Shown here piece by piece: positions 40,226 through 48,801 of a stretch of DNA of 64,000 bases (the stretch's first letter is position 1; each line of letters opens with the position of its first letter). Source of the DNA: Candidatus Paracaedibacteraceae bacterium (GTDB lineage Bacteria > Pseudomonadota > Alphaproteobacteria > Paracaedibacterales > Paracaedibacteraceae); assembly GCA_019636035.1 (NCBI GenBank), contig JAHBYI010000001.1:241508-305507 (forward strand), written 5' to 3'. Made by a program: the position numbers and the translations under genes. The notes below the pieces were generated by a model. That model searched no databases. It saw only the letters and a program-made list of their open reading frames with translations, and was not told the origin of the DNA.

Positions 40226-41563
40226 TTATTTTACAGAACATCCGGTAACACTCTTATCTAAGAGTTGAGACCAAGTTGCGTCCGTTGCTTCACGAGGTGT
40301 TTTCAGCTCATACTTCGTCCGCCCCGTAACATCAATAGCACAGATTTTACTAAAACGCGTCTTGCCTGACTTGCGTTCTCGTGTATAAAGAATGACACGT
40401 CCATTCGGAGACCACGTTGGGGCTTCGACAAGATAATCAGAACAAATAAGACGTTCATCCGATCCATCGGGACGCATAACACCAATATAGAATTGACCTT
40501 GTTGAAGTTTCGTATACGCAATCAGATCTCCGCGAGGCGACCAAACAGGCTGAGAATACTTCCCTCCCCCGAAACTAATTCGCTTTTGATCCGATCCATC
40601 AGCATTCATCACATAAATTTGCTCTATACCGCCTCGATCTGAGGTAAAGACAATCTGATTGCCATCCGGGGAAAAACAAGGCGAGGTGTCAATTGATGTA
40701 TGCTGAGTCAATGATTTAAGTGTTCCCGACGCTAAATCTTTCACATAAATTGCCGAATTTCCACTTTTTTCCAGACTCATGACAAGTTTTGTTGCATCGG
40801 CAGAAAATCTTGGCGCAAAGGTCATGCCTTCAAACTGCCCCAATGATTTCTTTGACCCGTTGGCTAGATTATAAACATAAACCTGGGCAAGCCCGCCTTT
40901 TTCAAAAGACAAGAAAGCAATATCGCGATTATTCGGAGAAAATCGTGGAGTTAAAACCATATGTTTGCCATCCGTCAAATAACGAACATTAGCACCGTCA
41001 TAATCCATAATTCCCAGACGACGAACACGGCTACGCCCATGGGGGCCAGATTCCTCAATAAAGGAAATCATGGTGTTGAAATAACCGTCTTCACCCGTGA
41101 TTCGTTTATACACTTCATCAGCAATCATATGCCCTAGTCGACGCCATTTCTTCTCATCGACACTGAGCTCCAAACCCAACATCTGCGTTCCCCGAAAAAC
41201 GTCGAACAACCGGAATCGAACCGTAATCTTTCCACCACTATGGTCAACATCACCCGCCAGTAAACATTGCGCGTTAATCGCTCGCCAGTCGGCAAAGCGT
41301 GGCCCCATCTGGCTGATGGAACTAACGTCCTGAATAAATGCCTTACCATCAATGGGTGCAAAAAGACCTGATGAGCGCAAATCCTCAGCGATAATTTCCG
41401 CCAAATCTTTGCCATAAGTTTCGCCACTGCTATCAACAAAATTTGTGACTGCAATAGGGGTTGCTTTGATTTGCCCTTGATTAATAGTCACTTCGAGTTC
41501 AGCACGACAAATACTGACTGTCGCTGTTATCAAGATCGCCAAGAGGGGGAGGATTCGAATCAT
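40226..41563 (-). CDS. tolB: Tol-Pal system beta-propeller protein TolB
   Basis: TolB is the periplasmic protein that cycles between TolA and the Pal lipoprotein during outer-membrane constriction. A signal peptide ends near residue 21 (SICRA). An N-terminal alpha/beta domain is followed by a six-bladed propeller (about 190-440), shown by repeated PRFSPNNRDIAFLS-, FSADATKLVMS-, FSPDGNQIVFTSDRGG- and WSPRGDLIAYT-type blades. It is the last gene of tolQ-tolR-tolA-tolB. The usual next genes, pal and cpoB/ybgF, are absent; tRNA-Leu lies there instead. Confidence 0.94.
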   Translation of the reverse strand: MIRILPLLAILITATVSICRAELEVTINQGQIKATPIAVTNFVDSSGETYGKDLAEIIAEDLRSSGLFAPIDGKAFIQDVSSISQMGPRFADWRAINAQCLLAGDVDHSGGKITVRFRLFDVFRGTQMLGLELSVDEKKWRRLGHMIADEVYKRITGEDGYFNTMISFIEESGPHGRSRVRRLGIMDYDGANVRYLTDGKHMVLTPRFSPNNRDIAFLSFEKGGLAQVYVYNLANGSKKSLGQFEGMTFAPRFSADATKLVMSLEKSGNSAIYVKDLASGTLKSLTQHTSIDTSPCFSPDGNQIVFTSDRGGIEQIYVMNADGSDQKRISFGGGKYSQPVWSPRGDLIAYTKLQQGQFYIGVMRPDGSDERLICSDYLVEAPTWSPNGRVILYTRERKSGKTRFSKICAIDVTGRTKYELKTPREATDATWSQLLDKSVTGCSVK

Positions 41564-41577
41564 TATCTTTACTCTTT

Positions 41578-42537
41578 CTATTGCATATCAGCAGGATCAA
41601 AGGTCATCGTCATAGTTTTCCATTGGGCAAATTTAGCTGGATTCAAGGGAAGAGGGTTGCAATTTGGATCCATGATCGCACGCTCCGCACTTTCAGCAGC
41701 AGCCCGAAACACAGGATCTGCCCCCATACGACCACGATCCACGATCTGCGCCTGCTGAACAGTGCCATCTTTACCAATGTTGAGTTTTAATTTCACTTGC
41801 AGATCCCTGACACCACGAACACCATTCGGGACGATCCAACACCGTTGCATGAGGCGTCGAATCGCATCAATCTCAGAGGCCGTCACAACCTCACCAATTT
41901 GTTCAGCTGGGGCCCCTTTTGTACGACCGCTGGTCTTAGAGACGTCTTTCTTTTTCGTATCTTTAACGACATCATTCAACAGACTATCAAAGGCATCATC
42001 GACTTTTTTCTTTTCTTTAGAATCATCTTTCTTAGCCTTAGGCTGATCCTTTTTTAGGTTGACCTCAACCTTTTCCTTTTTCGGAGGTTCCTGTTTTTTC
42101 GGCTCCTCAGGTTTTGGCTCAGGCTTCTTTTCTTCCTTTTTCGGCTCAGGTTTTTTGGGCTCCTCTTTTTTAGGAGCAGGAATCGGCAACGGCTCCGGTT
42201 CCGGCAGTTTAAGGGGTTCCGGCTGAGGTTGTGGCTGTTCCTGAGGTGCAGGCGGTGGTGGTGTCGGCTCCGGTTGCGGTGCCGGTTGCGGCGGTTGCTC
42301 AACAGGAGGAGGCGGCGGCTGAGGATCTTGCTGAGGAGCCTCAACAACAGGATCAGGCTCATTCACATCCAGAGGAGCGATAACAGGTGCTTTCGTAATA
42401 TCAGAAATGTCGACAAAATCGATAATTAGGGGTTTCTGATCTTCAAGGTTACGCGAAAACGGATCAACAATGCCCACAATCATCAAGATCAAGATGAGAA
42501 CATGAAGAATACCAGACAGGATCGCCGCGCGTTTCAT
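41578..42537 (-). CDS. tolA: Tol-Pal system protein TolA
   Basis: TolA spans the periplasm and couples the TolQR motor to TolB and Pal. The 319-residue protein has one N-terminal membrane helix (AAILSGILHVLILILMIVGIV), a long Pro/Gln/Lys/Glu-rich extended region (about 60-200) and a C-terminal TonB/TolA-like domain with RCWIVPNGVRGVRDLQVKLKL and GRMGADPVFRAAAESAERAI. It sits between tolR and tolB with 6- and 14-base gaps. Confidence 0.92.
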   Translation of the reverse strand: MKRAAILSGILHVLILILMIVGIVDPFSRNLEDQKPLIIDFVDISDITKAPVIAPLDVNEPDPVVEAPQQDPQPPPPPVEQPPQPAPQPEPTPPPPAPQEQPQPQPEPLKLPEPEPLPIPAPKKEEPKKPEPKKEEKKPEPKPEEPKKQEPPKKEKVEVNLKKDQPKAKKDDSKEKKKVDDAFDSLLNDVVKDTKKKDVSKTSGRTKGAPAEQIGEVVTASEIDAIRRLMQRCWIVPNGVRGVRDLQVKLKLNIGKDGTVQQAQIVDRGRMGADPVFRAAAESAERAIMDPNCNPLPLNPAKFAQWKTMTMTFDPADMQ

Positions 42538-42543
42538 ACAAAG

Positions 42544-43173
42544 TTACCTCTTTGGCGGATGCTGAAGCATACCTGTTGGGTATTGTTCAGGGCTCATTTT
42601 AGGCGAACGAGAAGCTGGTACGGCTTGCGGAGCACGCGTTGGCTGCGGAACCATTTGCTGCAACGTCGGCACATTGGCTTGTTGTCGCGGATGGGCAGCA
42701 GCCTTAGCCGCAGCTGGTTTGTGCTGGATTGGTGCCGTTCCCTTTGGCATCTCAGCAATCAAGGAAACCTTTGTGAATCCGGCGGCTGCAATCTCGCCCA
42801 TGACTTCCATAACACGACCATAAGCCAAAGCTTGATCACCACGAACATAAATACGAGCCTCAGGATTATTAGAAGTCACAGCCATGAGGCGAGCAATGAG
42901 CTCAACACCCTCAATAGACGTTTCTTGCAAATAGGTTTTACCTGTCGCATCCACTGAGATAACAATCGGCTCAATTTGATCATTCATCTGCGCAGCCTTG
43001 GTTTTCGGCAAATCAACAGGAACACCAACAGTCATCATCGGTGCTGCTACCATGAAGATGATGAGCAAAACCAACATAACATCAACCATCGGTGTCACGT
43101 TAATTTCAGAAAACCCCGCACCCTGTCGACGTCGACCGCGTGACATTGGTTTATTAATGGATCCCATAGCCAT
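42544..43173 (-). CDS. tolR: Tol-Pal motor protein TolR with a long C-terminal extension
   Basis: TolR is an ExbD-family protein of the proton-driven TolQR motor. The 209-residue product has the membrane helix with its key aspartate in VTPMVDVMLVLLIIFMV and the periplasmic domain ending KVSLIAEMPKG near residue 146. About 60 further residues, rich in Pro, Ala and Gln, extend beyond the usual 140-150 residue length. It abuts tolQ without a gap. Confidence 0.92.
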   Translation of the reverse strand: MAMGSINKPMSRGRRRQGAGFSEINVTPMVDVMLVLLIIFMVAAPMMTVGVPVDLPKTKAAQMNDQIEPIVISVDATGKTYLQETSIEGVELIARLMAVTSNNPEARIYVRGDQALAYGRVMEVMGEIAAAGFTKVSLIAEMPKGTAPIQHKPAAAKAAAHPRQQANVPTLQQMVPQPTRAPQAVPASRSPKMSPEQYPTGMLQHPPKR

Positions 43174-43923
43174 TTAGGTTGCTCCTTCTTCCAATTGACG
43201 AGAAATAATCCCCGAAAACTCACCGGCAAAAGCCTCAAGACGATTCGCATAACGATTCATGTCACTTGATAATTTGTTATAGGCAATAACCGCAGGAATC
43301 GCCGCAACCAAACCGATAGCCGTTGCAAAAAGAGCCTCTGCGATACCGGGGGCAACCACAGCCAAGTTTGTGTTTTGTTGAATCGCAATGGACTGAAAGC
43401 TGTTCATAATCCCTAAAACGGTTCCAAATAGACCAACGAACGGTGCCGTTGAGCCTGTCGATGCGAGAAACCCAAGATATCGCTCAAGATCTTCCATTTC
43501 GCGATTGATCGTCAACCCCATGACACGTTCAATCCGTTGCTGCATCGTCCCGCGTGAATCCGATGCCTTGGCAAGCCCCTTAGACACAGAACGACGCCAT
43601 TCTTTCATAGCCGCACAAAAAGTAGCACTCAACGGATCTTGCGGTCGGTTATTAATCCGATCATATAAATCATCCAGAGCCCCACCCGACCAAAAAGCAT
43701 CTTCGAATTGGTCAGCAGCCTCGGTCAATTTGCGCAAACGCATTGTTTTCTGGAAAATAATGGTCCAAGACCAGAACGATGCTGCAATCAAGGCCAACAT
43801 AACCAACTTAATGATCGGATCTGCCCCCCAAAACATATCAAACATAGAAAGACTATGTTCAACCGTTGCAGGCGTTGCGGCAAGAACTTGACTGTTGACG
43901 GCTTGTAAAGTTTGTGGATCCAT
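43174..43923 (-). CDS. tolQ: Tol-Pal motor protein TolQ
   Basis: TolQ is an ExbB-family inner-membrane channel protein of the Tol-Pal motor. The 249 residues have three membrane helices: about 30-50, then STGSTAPFVGLFGTVLGIMNSFQ, and GIAEALFATAIGLVAAIPAVIAYN, the last two bearing the motor's conserved polar residues. It is the first gene of the operon and lies divergent from mipZ. Confidence 0.94.
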   Translation of the reverse strand: MDPQTLQAVNSQVLAATPATVEHSLSMFDMFWGADPIIKLVMLALIAASFWSWTIIFQKTMRLRKLTEAADQFEDAFWSGGALDDLYDRINNRPQDPLSATFCAAMKEWRRSVSKGLAKASDSRGTMQQRIERVMGLTINREMEDLERYLGFLASTGSTAPFVGLFGTVLGIMNSFQSIAIQQNTNLAVVAPGIAEALFATAIGLVAAIPAVIAYNKLSSDMNRYANRLEAFAGEFSGIISRQLEEGAT

Positions 43924-44103
43924 TAAAACAGACTTTCATTTTACTTATACTCTATATCACTAAAAATACCTGAACTCGTTTTTATAAGCAAGCATCGGCT
44001 TAATATGTTGTGCAGCTCCATCGTTTCTGCTATACATTAAGACTCTTTTTTTTGTGAGATTTTTATCATAAACTAAGAATAACAATGCGTTGAGGAAAGT
44101 CTG

Positions 44104-44931
44104 ATGAGTCAAGAAAATAAACCGTACATTATCGTTTTGGGCAACGAAAAAGGGGGGACAGGGAAATCCACAGTCACCATGCACGTCATTTCATCTTTGG
44201 TCTGGCAGGGGTATAAAGTTGGCTCAATCGACGTTGACGCCCGCCAAGGAACCCTTTCTCGTTACATCGAGAATCGCCAACATCGCATCAAAGAATCAGG
44301 ATTGAATCTCCCGATCTCTCAACATGCCACCGTATTCCGAAGCAACCTGGAAAGTGTCGCTGCGGCTAAGGAAGAGGAGGAAATCCAATTTTCTCATGCC
44401 CTTGAGCAACATCGCGACTGTGACTTTATTGTGATTGACACACCCGGAAGTGATACGTACTTGTCCAGATTAGCTCACTCTTACGCTGACACCTTAATCA
44501 CGCCGCTGAACGATAGTTTTATTGATCTTGATATGCTCGTTCGCGTTGATCCGGATTCGCTGAACATTCTGCGCCCTAGCACGTATTCTGAAATGGTTTG
44601 GGATCAGAAAAAACAACGAGCCATGCGCGATAGCGGCAAAATTGACTGGATTGTTCTACGCAACCGATTGGCCAGCATTCATTCTCGTAACCGCGAAGAA
44701 ATGGAAAAAGTTTTAAGTGCTTTGGCCAAACGGATCGGATTCCGACTTATGCCCGGATTCGGTGAACGTGTTATTTTCCGCGAACTTTTCTTAAATGGAT
44801 TAACCTTGCTGGATATGCGTGAAACGGGGACACCGATGACACTATCCCATCTATCTGCAAAGCAGGAGTTAACTGACCTGATTGACGGGTTAAATCTCCC
44901 CCAAAACCTCAGAGATAAACGCGCAGCCTAA
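44104..44931 (+). CDS. mipZ: Division-plane positioning ATPase MipZ
   Basis: MipZ is an alphaproteobacterial ParA-like ATPase that forms a gradient from the poles and restricts FtsZ to midcell. The 275 residues start with the deviant Walker A VLGNEKGGTGKST (residues 11-23), then SIDVDARQGTLSRYIENR and the Walker B-like FIVIDTPGSDTYLSRLAH. The insert between them and WDQKKQRAMRDSGKIDWIVLRNR are MipZ-specific. GAGGAA precedes the ATG. No parB lies nearby. Its end overlaps the convergent hypothetical gene by four bases. Confidence 0.93.
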   Translation: MSQENKPYIIVLGNEKGGTGKSTVTMHVISSLVWQGYKVGSIDVDARQGTLSRYIENRQHRIKESGLNLPISQHATVFRSNLESVAAAKEEEEIQFSHALEQHRDCDFIVIDTPGSDTYLSRLAHSYADTLITPLNDSFIDLDMLVRVDPDSLNILRPSTYSEMVWDQKKQRAMRDSGKIDWIVLRNRLASIHSRNREEMEKVLSALAKRIGFRLMPGFGERVIFRELFLNGLTLLDMRETGTPMTLSHLSAKQELTDLIDGLNLPQNLRDKRAA

Positions 44932-45479
44932 GCATTATGATCTGGCAGATCAGGGGCGTCAATGAATCCGCCCATATCCTCATCTTCTTGGATTGTGTAC
45001 TTATCGCTGCCAGTCTGAGGTGCCGCTGGTACAGGACTTGCCGGAGTAACCTGCGCCACCGGTGACGATCCTTGAACAGGCGGGATCGGCATCGGCACTT
45101 GATTTTGTGGCATCAGCAACGATGCAATCGTCGGTGTTGGTTGATGGATTTGCGATGTAACAGCAACCCCGGGGATTTGCACGACATCAACCTTTTTAGG
45201 CAGAATAAACTCCGGACTTATGCCAATACAGCGAAACGTATCACAAAAGTTTGTTGCTGTTGTTTTCTTGTCAAAGATATACAGGCCTTGGCGGGATGGT
45301 GCCATTTCAAACCGACCGGAATAATCCAGATACAAAAGAACAGCACCAACACTGGCAAGCATGGCGAATGAAAATACAAAAGATGCTCGTACACTGGTCA
45401 TGCTCTCCCCCTTGCCATTACGATGAGATGGCTGATACGGATTGAAATAATAATCATCATGGTCTTTCATCATACCCAT
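44928..45479 (-). CDS. Single-pass membrane protein with Pro/Gln-rich tail, unrecognised
   Basis: The protein (about 183 residues from the ATG at 45479; a GTG at 45491 is possible) has a polar, Tyr/His-rich cytoplasmic start, one membrane helix (SFVFSFAMLASVGAVLLYL) and a periplasmic part with two cysteines in FCDTFRCIGI. The remaining 90 residues are rich in Pro, Gln and Val. No family is recognised. It is convergent with mipZ and divergent from dksA. Confidence 0.6.
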   Translation of the reverse strand: MGMMKDHDDYYFNPYQPSHRNGKGESMTSVRASFVFSFAMLASVGAVLLYLDYSGRFEMAPSRQGLYIFDKKTTATNFCDTFRCIGISPEFILPKKVDVVQIPGVAVTSQIHQPTPTIASLLMPQNQVPMPIPPVQGSSPVAQVTPASPVPAAPQTGSDKYTIQEDEDMGGFIDAPDLPDHNA

Positions 45480-45610
45480 AATATAAGGCACCCTAAGTTA
45501 AATTTTGGTAAAATTACATTAAAAAAATAACAACCAAACAATTATCTAGACTAAATCTAAAATTTTATGTATTCTGAATAATACGAATTGCTTTTTCTTC
45601 GGAGCATAGT

Positions 45611-46027
45611 ATGAAAGCAGCATTGCCTGAGAATTATCGTCCGTCGGATGATGAAGACTTTATGAATCCTGTTCAACAGGAATATTTCCGTCAAAAATTG
45701 ATATCATGGCGCGATCAACTGTTACGCGAGTCGTCAGAAACAATTTCCAACCTTCAAGTCGAAGCTATTGCCGAAGCGGATATCATTGATTCCGCCGCCA
45801 ATGAGGCTGATCGAGCGATTGAGTTAAGAGCACGAGATCGGGAACGTAAGCTCATTAATAAGATCGAAGAAGCCTTGCGCCGCATCGAAGATGGAAGTTA
45901 TGGATTCTGTGAGGAAACAGGAGATCCCATTGGCGTTCGACGACTTGACGCACGACCTATCGCGACACTGACCATCGAAGCACAAGAGCGTCATGAACGC
46001 AAAGAACGATTACAACGGGATTATTAG
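45611..46027 (+). CDS. dksA: RNA polymerase-binding regulator DksA (alpha type)
   Basis: DksA binds RNA polymerase's secondary channel and, with ppGpp, controls rRNA and amino-acid promoters. The 138-residue protein has the coiled-coil tip motif ADIIDSAANEADRA and the C-terminal finger GSYGFCEETGDPIGVRRLDARPIATL. Only one of the four zinc cysteines of the E. coli form remains (FCEETG), a pattern known in alphaproteobacteria. CGGAG precedes the ATG. Confidence 0.92.
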   Translation: MKAALPENYRPSDDEDFMNPVQQEYFRQKLISWRDQLLRESSETISNLQVEAIAEADIIDSAANEADRAIELRARDRERKLINKIEEALRRIEDGSYGFCEETGDPIGVRRLDARPIATLTIEAQERHERKERLQRDY

Positions 46028-46059
46028 ATCTTTTTTTGGATCTTCAATCTTGCCATAAT

Positions 46060-46125
46060 TGGTCTATAGCGAGAGCAATTGAGTTCAGTTACAGGTAGGA
46101 GGAGCGAAACGTACGATGATTGGAT
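46060..46125. repeat. Degenerate copy of the dispersed intergenic repeat
   Basis: CTATAGCGAGAGC is followed 30 bases later by GGAGGAGCGAAACGTACGATG, matching the CTATAG ... GAGGAGCGA spacing of the other copies. It lies between dksA and the PBP gene; further weak similarity (TGCTGTAACGCATGGCTGA) continues near 46200. Confidence 0.4.
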
Positions 46126-46259
46126 TGATTGTCGTTTGAGTTAACTCTTCTTTGCGCATTACAGTTGTGTCACTCATTAAATCGACTGTAGGACAAGTAA
46201 TGCTGTAACGCATGGCTGAGCTATAGTGGATTGGCTCTGGATTATCGTCAAGCGAGCAA

Positions 46260-48560
46260 ATGAAATTGCAATCATCGTGGTTAAAATCTGTTGTTAAAAT
46301 TATCTCGACGCTGGGTTTGCTTTTGGCAGTCATGGTTTCTGTCGGTCTATTTATTTTTGTTCGCTATGGTCAGGATTTGCCAAAATACGATCACTTGACT
46401 GATTATGAGCCCCCGATGATGAGTCGCCTGTACACCAGTGATGCTCAATTATTACAAGAGTATGCAACTGAACGGCGGTTATTTGTTCCTTTTCACCAAA
46501 TCCCCGATCTCGTCAAAAAAGCATTTATGGCAGCTGAGGATCGTCATTTTTATTACCACTTCGGCATTGATATTATCGGAACATTTCGGGCTTTTCTAAC
46601 CAATACACTCTCCAATTCATGGAATAATCGCCCTAGCGGTGCATCGACAATAACCCAACAAGTTGCTAAGAATTTTTTGGTTGGCAATGAACGATCTTTC
46701 GATCGAAAAATCAAAGAAGCAATCCTTGCGATGCGCCTTGAGTATACTCTGCCAAAAGATCGTATTTTTGAACTTTACTTGAATCAAATCTATATGGGAT
46801 CAGGAACTTACGGCGTTGCTGCAGCTGCCCTCGTCTATTTTGACAAAGAACTTGATGAGTTGACCGTGGATGAGGCCGCTTTTTTAGCAGCACTTCCAAA
46901 AGCACCAACAACCTTAACAAAAACGGAAGATGTCACCCGTGCCAAAGCTCGCCGAGATTGGGTTATTGACCGTATGCTCCAAGAAGATATGATTGGATTA
47001 GATGAGGCAGAAGAAGCCAAAAATCAATCCTTATCGTTCAGACGATACCGAGAAAAACCCGTTAAAGCAGACTATTTCACCGATGCTGTTCGACGCGAAC
47101 TTTTACAAAAAATAGGCAATACCTCTATCAAACAAGGTGGCCTTACCGTTCGAACAACCATGAATGTAGCCTTGCAAGAGCAAGCTGAGAAATCCCTAAA
47201 AAAAGGATTGATCGCTTATGATCGACGCCACGGATGGCGAGGAGCACTCACCAAAATATCCCTTGACCCTAAACAAAAAAACCAACCGTGGCAGGCTGAT
47301 CTTAAGAAAATACAAAAACCCGCCGGGAGTGGAGACTGGGAGCATGTTGTCATCCTCGATCTAGACGCAACTCAAGCTAAAATTGGGTTCTCAAATGGAG
47401 CGACAGGCTATTTACCTTTATCTGAATGTGGATGGGCTGCCCTCTGCCTAACAGGCCAACAACGAGGCAAATCACCAACACGAATGTCAGACATTGTCCA
47501 CGTTGGCGATGTTGTTTTAGTTTCTCAGGTAGAAGCCGATCGCTTCCGCCTAGAACAAGTCCCCAATGTCACAGGCGCATTGGTTGCCATGGATCCCAAG
47601 ACAGGACGTATACTTGCCTTAGTCGGTGGGTATGATTTTGGGATGAATCAATACAACTGTGCCTTGCAAGCACTGCGACAATCCGGATCGTGTTTTAAAC
47701 CGTTTGTTTATTTGGTTGGTCTTGAAAATGGCTTAACCCCTGAAACAAAAATCTTGGATGCACCGATTAGTATCAGTTTAGGGCGAAAGGGGTACTATTC
47801 CCCCCAGAATTATAGTCGTAATTATCTGGGGTTGTGCTCCATGCGCGTTGGCTTGGAACAATCCCGTAATGTTATGACCATACGACTAGCTCAACGGGTT
47901 GGCATGACCCAGATCATTGATTGCGCAAAACGCTTTGGCATTACAGAAACGATGCCAAAACAGCTGGCTATGGTCTTAGGTGCGGGTGAGACAACCGTTC
48001 TAAAATTAACCACAGCCTATGCCGCGCTGGCAAATGGTGGATATAAAGTCATACCAACCACCGTCGATTGGGCACAAGACCGTTATGGAGAGACAATTTA
48101 TCGCCCCACCCAAGATAAAATAAACCTTGCATCGGCACAATCTGTTTCTCAACTAACCAGTATGCTCATTGGCGTTACGCAACAAGGAACGGCAAAATCC
48201 TTATCCAGTTTGGATTTTCCTGTGGCAGGGAAAACAGGGTCAACCAATAACTATAATGATGCTTGGTTTATGGGGTACACCCCTGATTTAGTTGTTGGTG
48301 TTTTTGTAGGCTTCCCCAAACCACGCAGCTTAGGTGATCATGAAACAGGCGGTCGTGTTGCCACCCCCATTTTCCGGGATTTTATCGAAGCCGTCTATCA
48401 AGACAGGGACAAACCTGACTTTAAGATCAATGAGATTCCCGTCGATCCAAACCAAAATGTCGTCGATGATGACGTTTATCTCGCAGAAGAAATCTCCATC
48501 CCCTCAGACGAAGAAGATGCCCAAGATCTCCAAGAAATTACAGATGTTATTGAGGGATAG
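46260..48560 (+). CDS. mrcA: Bifunctional penicillin-binding protein 1A
   Basis: This class A enzyme polymerises and cross-links peptidoglycan. The 766 residues have a membrane anchor near the N-terminus (ISTLGLLLAVMVSVGLFIFV), a GT51 glycosyltransferase domain (AAEDRHFYYHFGID, RPSGASTITQQVAKNF, KIKEAILAMRLEYTLPKDRI), an OB-like insert and a transpeptidase domain. The active-site serine is in SGSCFKPF, with SRN and KTGST as the second and third motifs. The C-terminal tail is acidic. No strong ribosome site is seen (AGCGAGC). Confidence 0.94.
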   Translation: MKLQSSWLKSVVKIISTLGLLLAVMVSVGLFIFVRYGQDLPKYDHLTDYEPPMMSRLYTSDAQLLQEYATERRLFVPFHQIPDLVKKAFMAAEDRHFYYHFGIDIIGTFRAFLTNTLSNSWNNRPSGASTITQQVAKNFLVGNERSFDRKIKEAILAMRLEYTLPKDRIFELYLNQIYMGSGTYGVAAAALVYFDKELDELTVDEAAFLAALPKAPTTLTKTEDVTRAKARRDWVIDRMLQEDMIGLDEAEEAKNQSLSFRRYREKPVKADYFTDAVRRELLQKIGNTSIKQGGLTVRTTMNVALQEQAEKSLKKGLIAYDRRHGWRGALTKISLDPKQKNQPWQADLKKIQKPAGSGDWEHVVILDLDATQAKIGFSNGATGYLPLSECGWAALCLTGQQRGKSPTRMSDIVHVGDVVLVSQVEADRFRLEQVPNVTGALVAMDPKTGRILALVGGYDFGMNQYNCALQALRQSGSCFKPFVYLVGLENGLTPETKILDAPISISLGRKGYYSPQNYSRNYLGLCSMRVGLEQSRNVMTIRLAQRVGMTQIIDCAKRFGITETMPKQLAMVLGAGETTVLKLTTAYAALANGGYKVIPTTVDWAQDRYGETIYRPTQDKINLASAQSVSQLTSMLIGVTQQGTAKSLSSLDFPVAGKTGSTNNYNDAWFMGYTPDLVVGVFVGFPKPRSLGDHETGGRVATPIFRDFIEAVYQDRDKPDFKINEIPVDPNQNVVDDDVYLAEEISIPSDEEDAQDLQEITDVIEG

Positions 48561-48569
48561 GCGTAAAAA

Positions 48570-48800
48570 ATACGACTATAGCTCGATCATTTAATCCGGC
48601 GACAAGGATTATAGTTGTTTCAGTTAAGTTTGATGCAGTTAACTGAGGAGAGAAGCGTACATATATAGCTAGAACCATTTAATACGGGTACAGGCGCGAG
48701 GAGCGACGTGTATAGTTAGTACACGAGAGACGCTGCAACGCATAACCGGATTATAAGGGGTCGGCTATATACTGTATCAAGGTTAAATGGAGCGACTATA
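48570..48800 (+). repeat. Dispersed intergenic repeat, longest copy
   Basis: This 230-base spacer contains the module ATAGTTGTTTCAGTTAAG...GAGGAGAGAAGCGTACATATA, the module TAGCTAGAACCATTTAATAC...GCGAGGAGCGACGTGTA, the block ACACGAGAGACGCTGCAACG, and the end block TATCAAGGTTAAATGG followed by CGACTATA. It opens with TACGACTATAGCTCG. It is the reference copy to which the interrupted copy at 53515-54648 aligns. Confidence 0.75.
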
Positions 48801-48801
48801 C

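Noticed and set aside
39909..40268. 119-codon plus-strand frame with CGRRDLNPHGS-like text
   Set aside because: It is read antisense through tRNA-Leu; this is a well-known spurious translation of tRNA regions.
46085..46333. 82-codon minus-strand frame before the PBP1A gene
   Set aside because: It overlaps the PBP1A start and a degenerate intergenic repeat; there is no ribosome site or recognisable product.
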